Source of the DNA: Lachnospiraceae bacterium XBB1006
GTDB lineage: Bacteria > Bacillota > Clostridia > Lachnospirales > Lachnospiraceae
Assembly (NCBI GenBank): GCA_900115795.1
Contig: FOXT01000014.1
Location: 1-53,838, forward strand
Length of the DNA stretch: 53,838 nt
Direction of reading: 5' to 3'
Shown here piece by piece: positions 52,979-53,838 of this stretch. The first letter of the stretch is position 1; each line of letters opens with the position of its first letter. The position numbers and the translations under genes are program-made. Below the pieces are notes generated by a model that searched no databases, was not told the DNA's origin, and was given only the letters and a program-made list of their open reading frames with translations.

Positions 52979-53764
52979 ATGAATGATTTATTATTCGAAG
53001 AAGCTAACATGCTATTAGCGTATTTACGCAATGAATATAAGCGCATTGAGGATGAGCTTTCCCATATGCCATCTGGGAGACTAACGATTGCACGGAGCCG
53101 CCGATGGACCAAATGGTATCTTCGCGACGGCGAAAAAACAAGCTACCTTCCCAAATCGGAATCAGAATTCGCATCTATCATGGCACGCAAACGATTTTTG
53201 GAAGCGAAACTTCAGGATATCAAATGTGAAATCCGAGCTCTCACCTCTTATATCCAAAAGCATCCTACCATTTGCACTTCCTGTCAAATGTTGGAACAAG
53301 GCAGTCTCTACGCTTCCTTTTTATCGCGATTTTCCAATTATCCGACAGAAGTTCAACAATGGGCAACAGCAGATTATCCACAAAACGATTTTCATTCCGA
53401 ATCTAAAAAATTCAAATCCATTTCCGGTAATCTGGTTCGTTCCAAATCAGAACTTATGATTGATGAAGCACTTTATCGAAATGGCATTCCCTTTCATTAT
53501 GATGAAATCGTCACTTTACCAGACAATTCTACAATTGCTCCAGACTTTCACGTTTATAATCTTCGTAAGCAACGCTATCAATATTGGGAACACAATGGTA
53601 TGATGGATCATCCTGATTACATCGGCCGATTCCAAAAGAAAATTGCCACTTACACACGTAACCACATTCTCCCCGGCATCGATTTAATTATGACCTTTGA
53701 AACGCAAAACCAACCGTTGGATTCTGAGAATATTCTGCAAAAAATCCGCCTTCTCGCCACCTAG
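52979..53764 (+). CDS. Unknown protein with a possible PD-(D/E)XK nuclease-like C-terminal domain
   Basis: I do not recognise a named family. The 261-aa product has a charged helical N-terminal half (about residues 1-105) with WYLRDGEKTSYLPKSES and a C-terminal domain from about 150 with SKSELMIDEAL, then APDFHVYN and YWEHNGMMDHPDY. An acidic residue in a first helix, PD at a strand end and E in the next strand are the PD-(D/E)XK pattern, although the usual lysine is replaced by N. No toxin, methylase or transposase neighbour is visible. The ATG at 52979 follows AAAGGAG; longer in-frame starts run through the promoter. Confidence 0.6.
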   Translation: MNDLLFEEANMLLAYLRNEYKRIEDELSHMPSGRLTIARSRRWTKWYLRDGEKTSYLPKSESEFASIMARKRFLEAKLQDIKCEIRALTSYIQKHPTICTSCQMLEQGSLYASFLSRFSNYPTEVQQWATADYPQNDFHSESKKFKSISGNLVRSKSELMIDEALYRNGIPFHYDEIVTLPDNSTIAPDFHVYNLRKQRYQYWEHNGMMDHPDYIGRFQKKIATYTRNHILPGIDLIMTFETQNQPLDSENILQKIRLLAT

Positions 53765-53773
53765 AACGAGCAC

Positions 53774-53819
53774 CTCGCGCGGCACCACTTTTCTTTCTCG
53801 CGGCACATACCGCCGCGCG
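53774..53819. repeat. GC-rich inverted repeat at the right edge
   Basis: CGCGCGGC (53776-53783) and GCCGCGCG (53812-53819) are perfect complements, and CTCGCGCGGCAC and CTCGCGGCAC are near-direct repeats inside. No T-run follows. The local base composition is much richer in G and C than the rest of the window. Confidence 0.4.
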
Positions 53820-53838
53820 TCCCTCCCTTGCCGCCTGT

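Overview
The window looks like a chromosomal segment of a low-to-moderate GC, motile, probably spore-forming Firmicute of class Clostridia, most likely Lachnospiraceae. The reasons are strong AGGAGG ribosome binding sites, a sigma-D-type flagellar regulon with csrA-fliW, the sporulation cluster rqcP-yabP-yabQ-divIC-spoIIE-tilS-hpt-ftsH, a paired glgC/glgD, an archaeal/eukaryal-type ProRS and a DnaD/DnaI-type primosome. The family assignment is an inference from gene content. I saw no phage, insertion sequence or CRISPR array.

Layout. 1-11.4 kb (minus strand) is a late flagellar block: flgM-flgN-flgK-flgK2-flgL-fliW-csrA, then flaG-fliD-fliS-fliT, then a flagellin that runs off the left edge. 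Each of the three units is preceded by a sigma-D-like promoter, and the flagellin leader carries a near-consensus CsrA hairpin. 11.5-13.5 kb holds an ECF sigma factor with an RsiV-like anti-sigma factor and an Hpt-domain protein. 13.5-17 kb (plus strand) carries pgeF, tRNA-Tyr, tRNA-Leu and a cytoplasmic GH13 alpha-glucan hydrolase. 17.2-24.3 kb (minus) is the ftsH/spoIIE/divIC cluster plus HU. 24.4-31.2 kb (minus) has pgcA, a PEGA lipoprotein, a CotS-like kinase-fold protein, a CCA-adding-type enzyme and proS.

31.2-37.7 kb is a cyclic-di-GMP neighbourhood: a diguanylate cyclase, an HD-GYP protein and a PilZ protein on the minus strand, then an RluA-type pseudouridine synthase and metK with a SAM-I riboswitch, then a divergent second HD-GYP protein. 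37.8-46.1 kb (minus) carries murA, mfd, pth, spoVG, glgD and glgC. 46.3-51.4 kb (plus) carries murC, a DnaD-domain protein, a DnaI/DnaC-type helicase loader and a long-form prs. Between murC and the DnaD gene is a cluster of DnaA boxes, one of them inside the murC terminator. 51.5-53.8 kb has a MATE transporter and an orphan gene with a possible PD-(D/E)XK nuclease fold, followed by a GC-rich inverted repeat at the right edge.

How the parts work together. FlgM, CsrA/FliW and flagellin form the expected feedback circuit for flagellin output. The nearby c-di-GMP enzymes and receptor could set motility versus adhesion. pgcA, glgC/glgD and the GH13 enzyme fit glycogen turnover. murA, murC, divIC and ftsH serve envelope and division, and spoIIE, yabP, yabQ, the CotS-like gene and spoVG point to sporulation. 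Promoters, riboswitch, hairpins and terminators were read by eye and no database search was possible.
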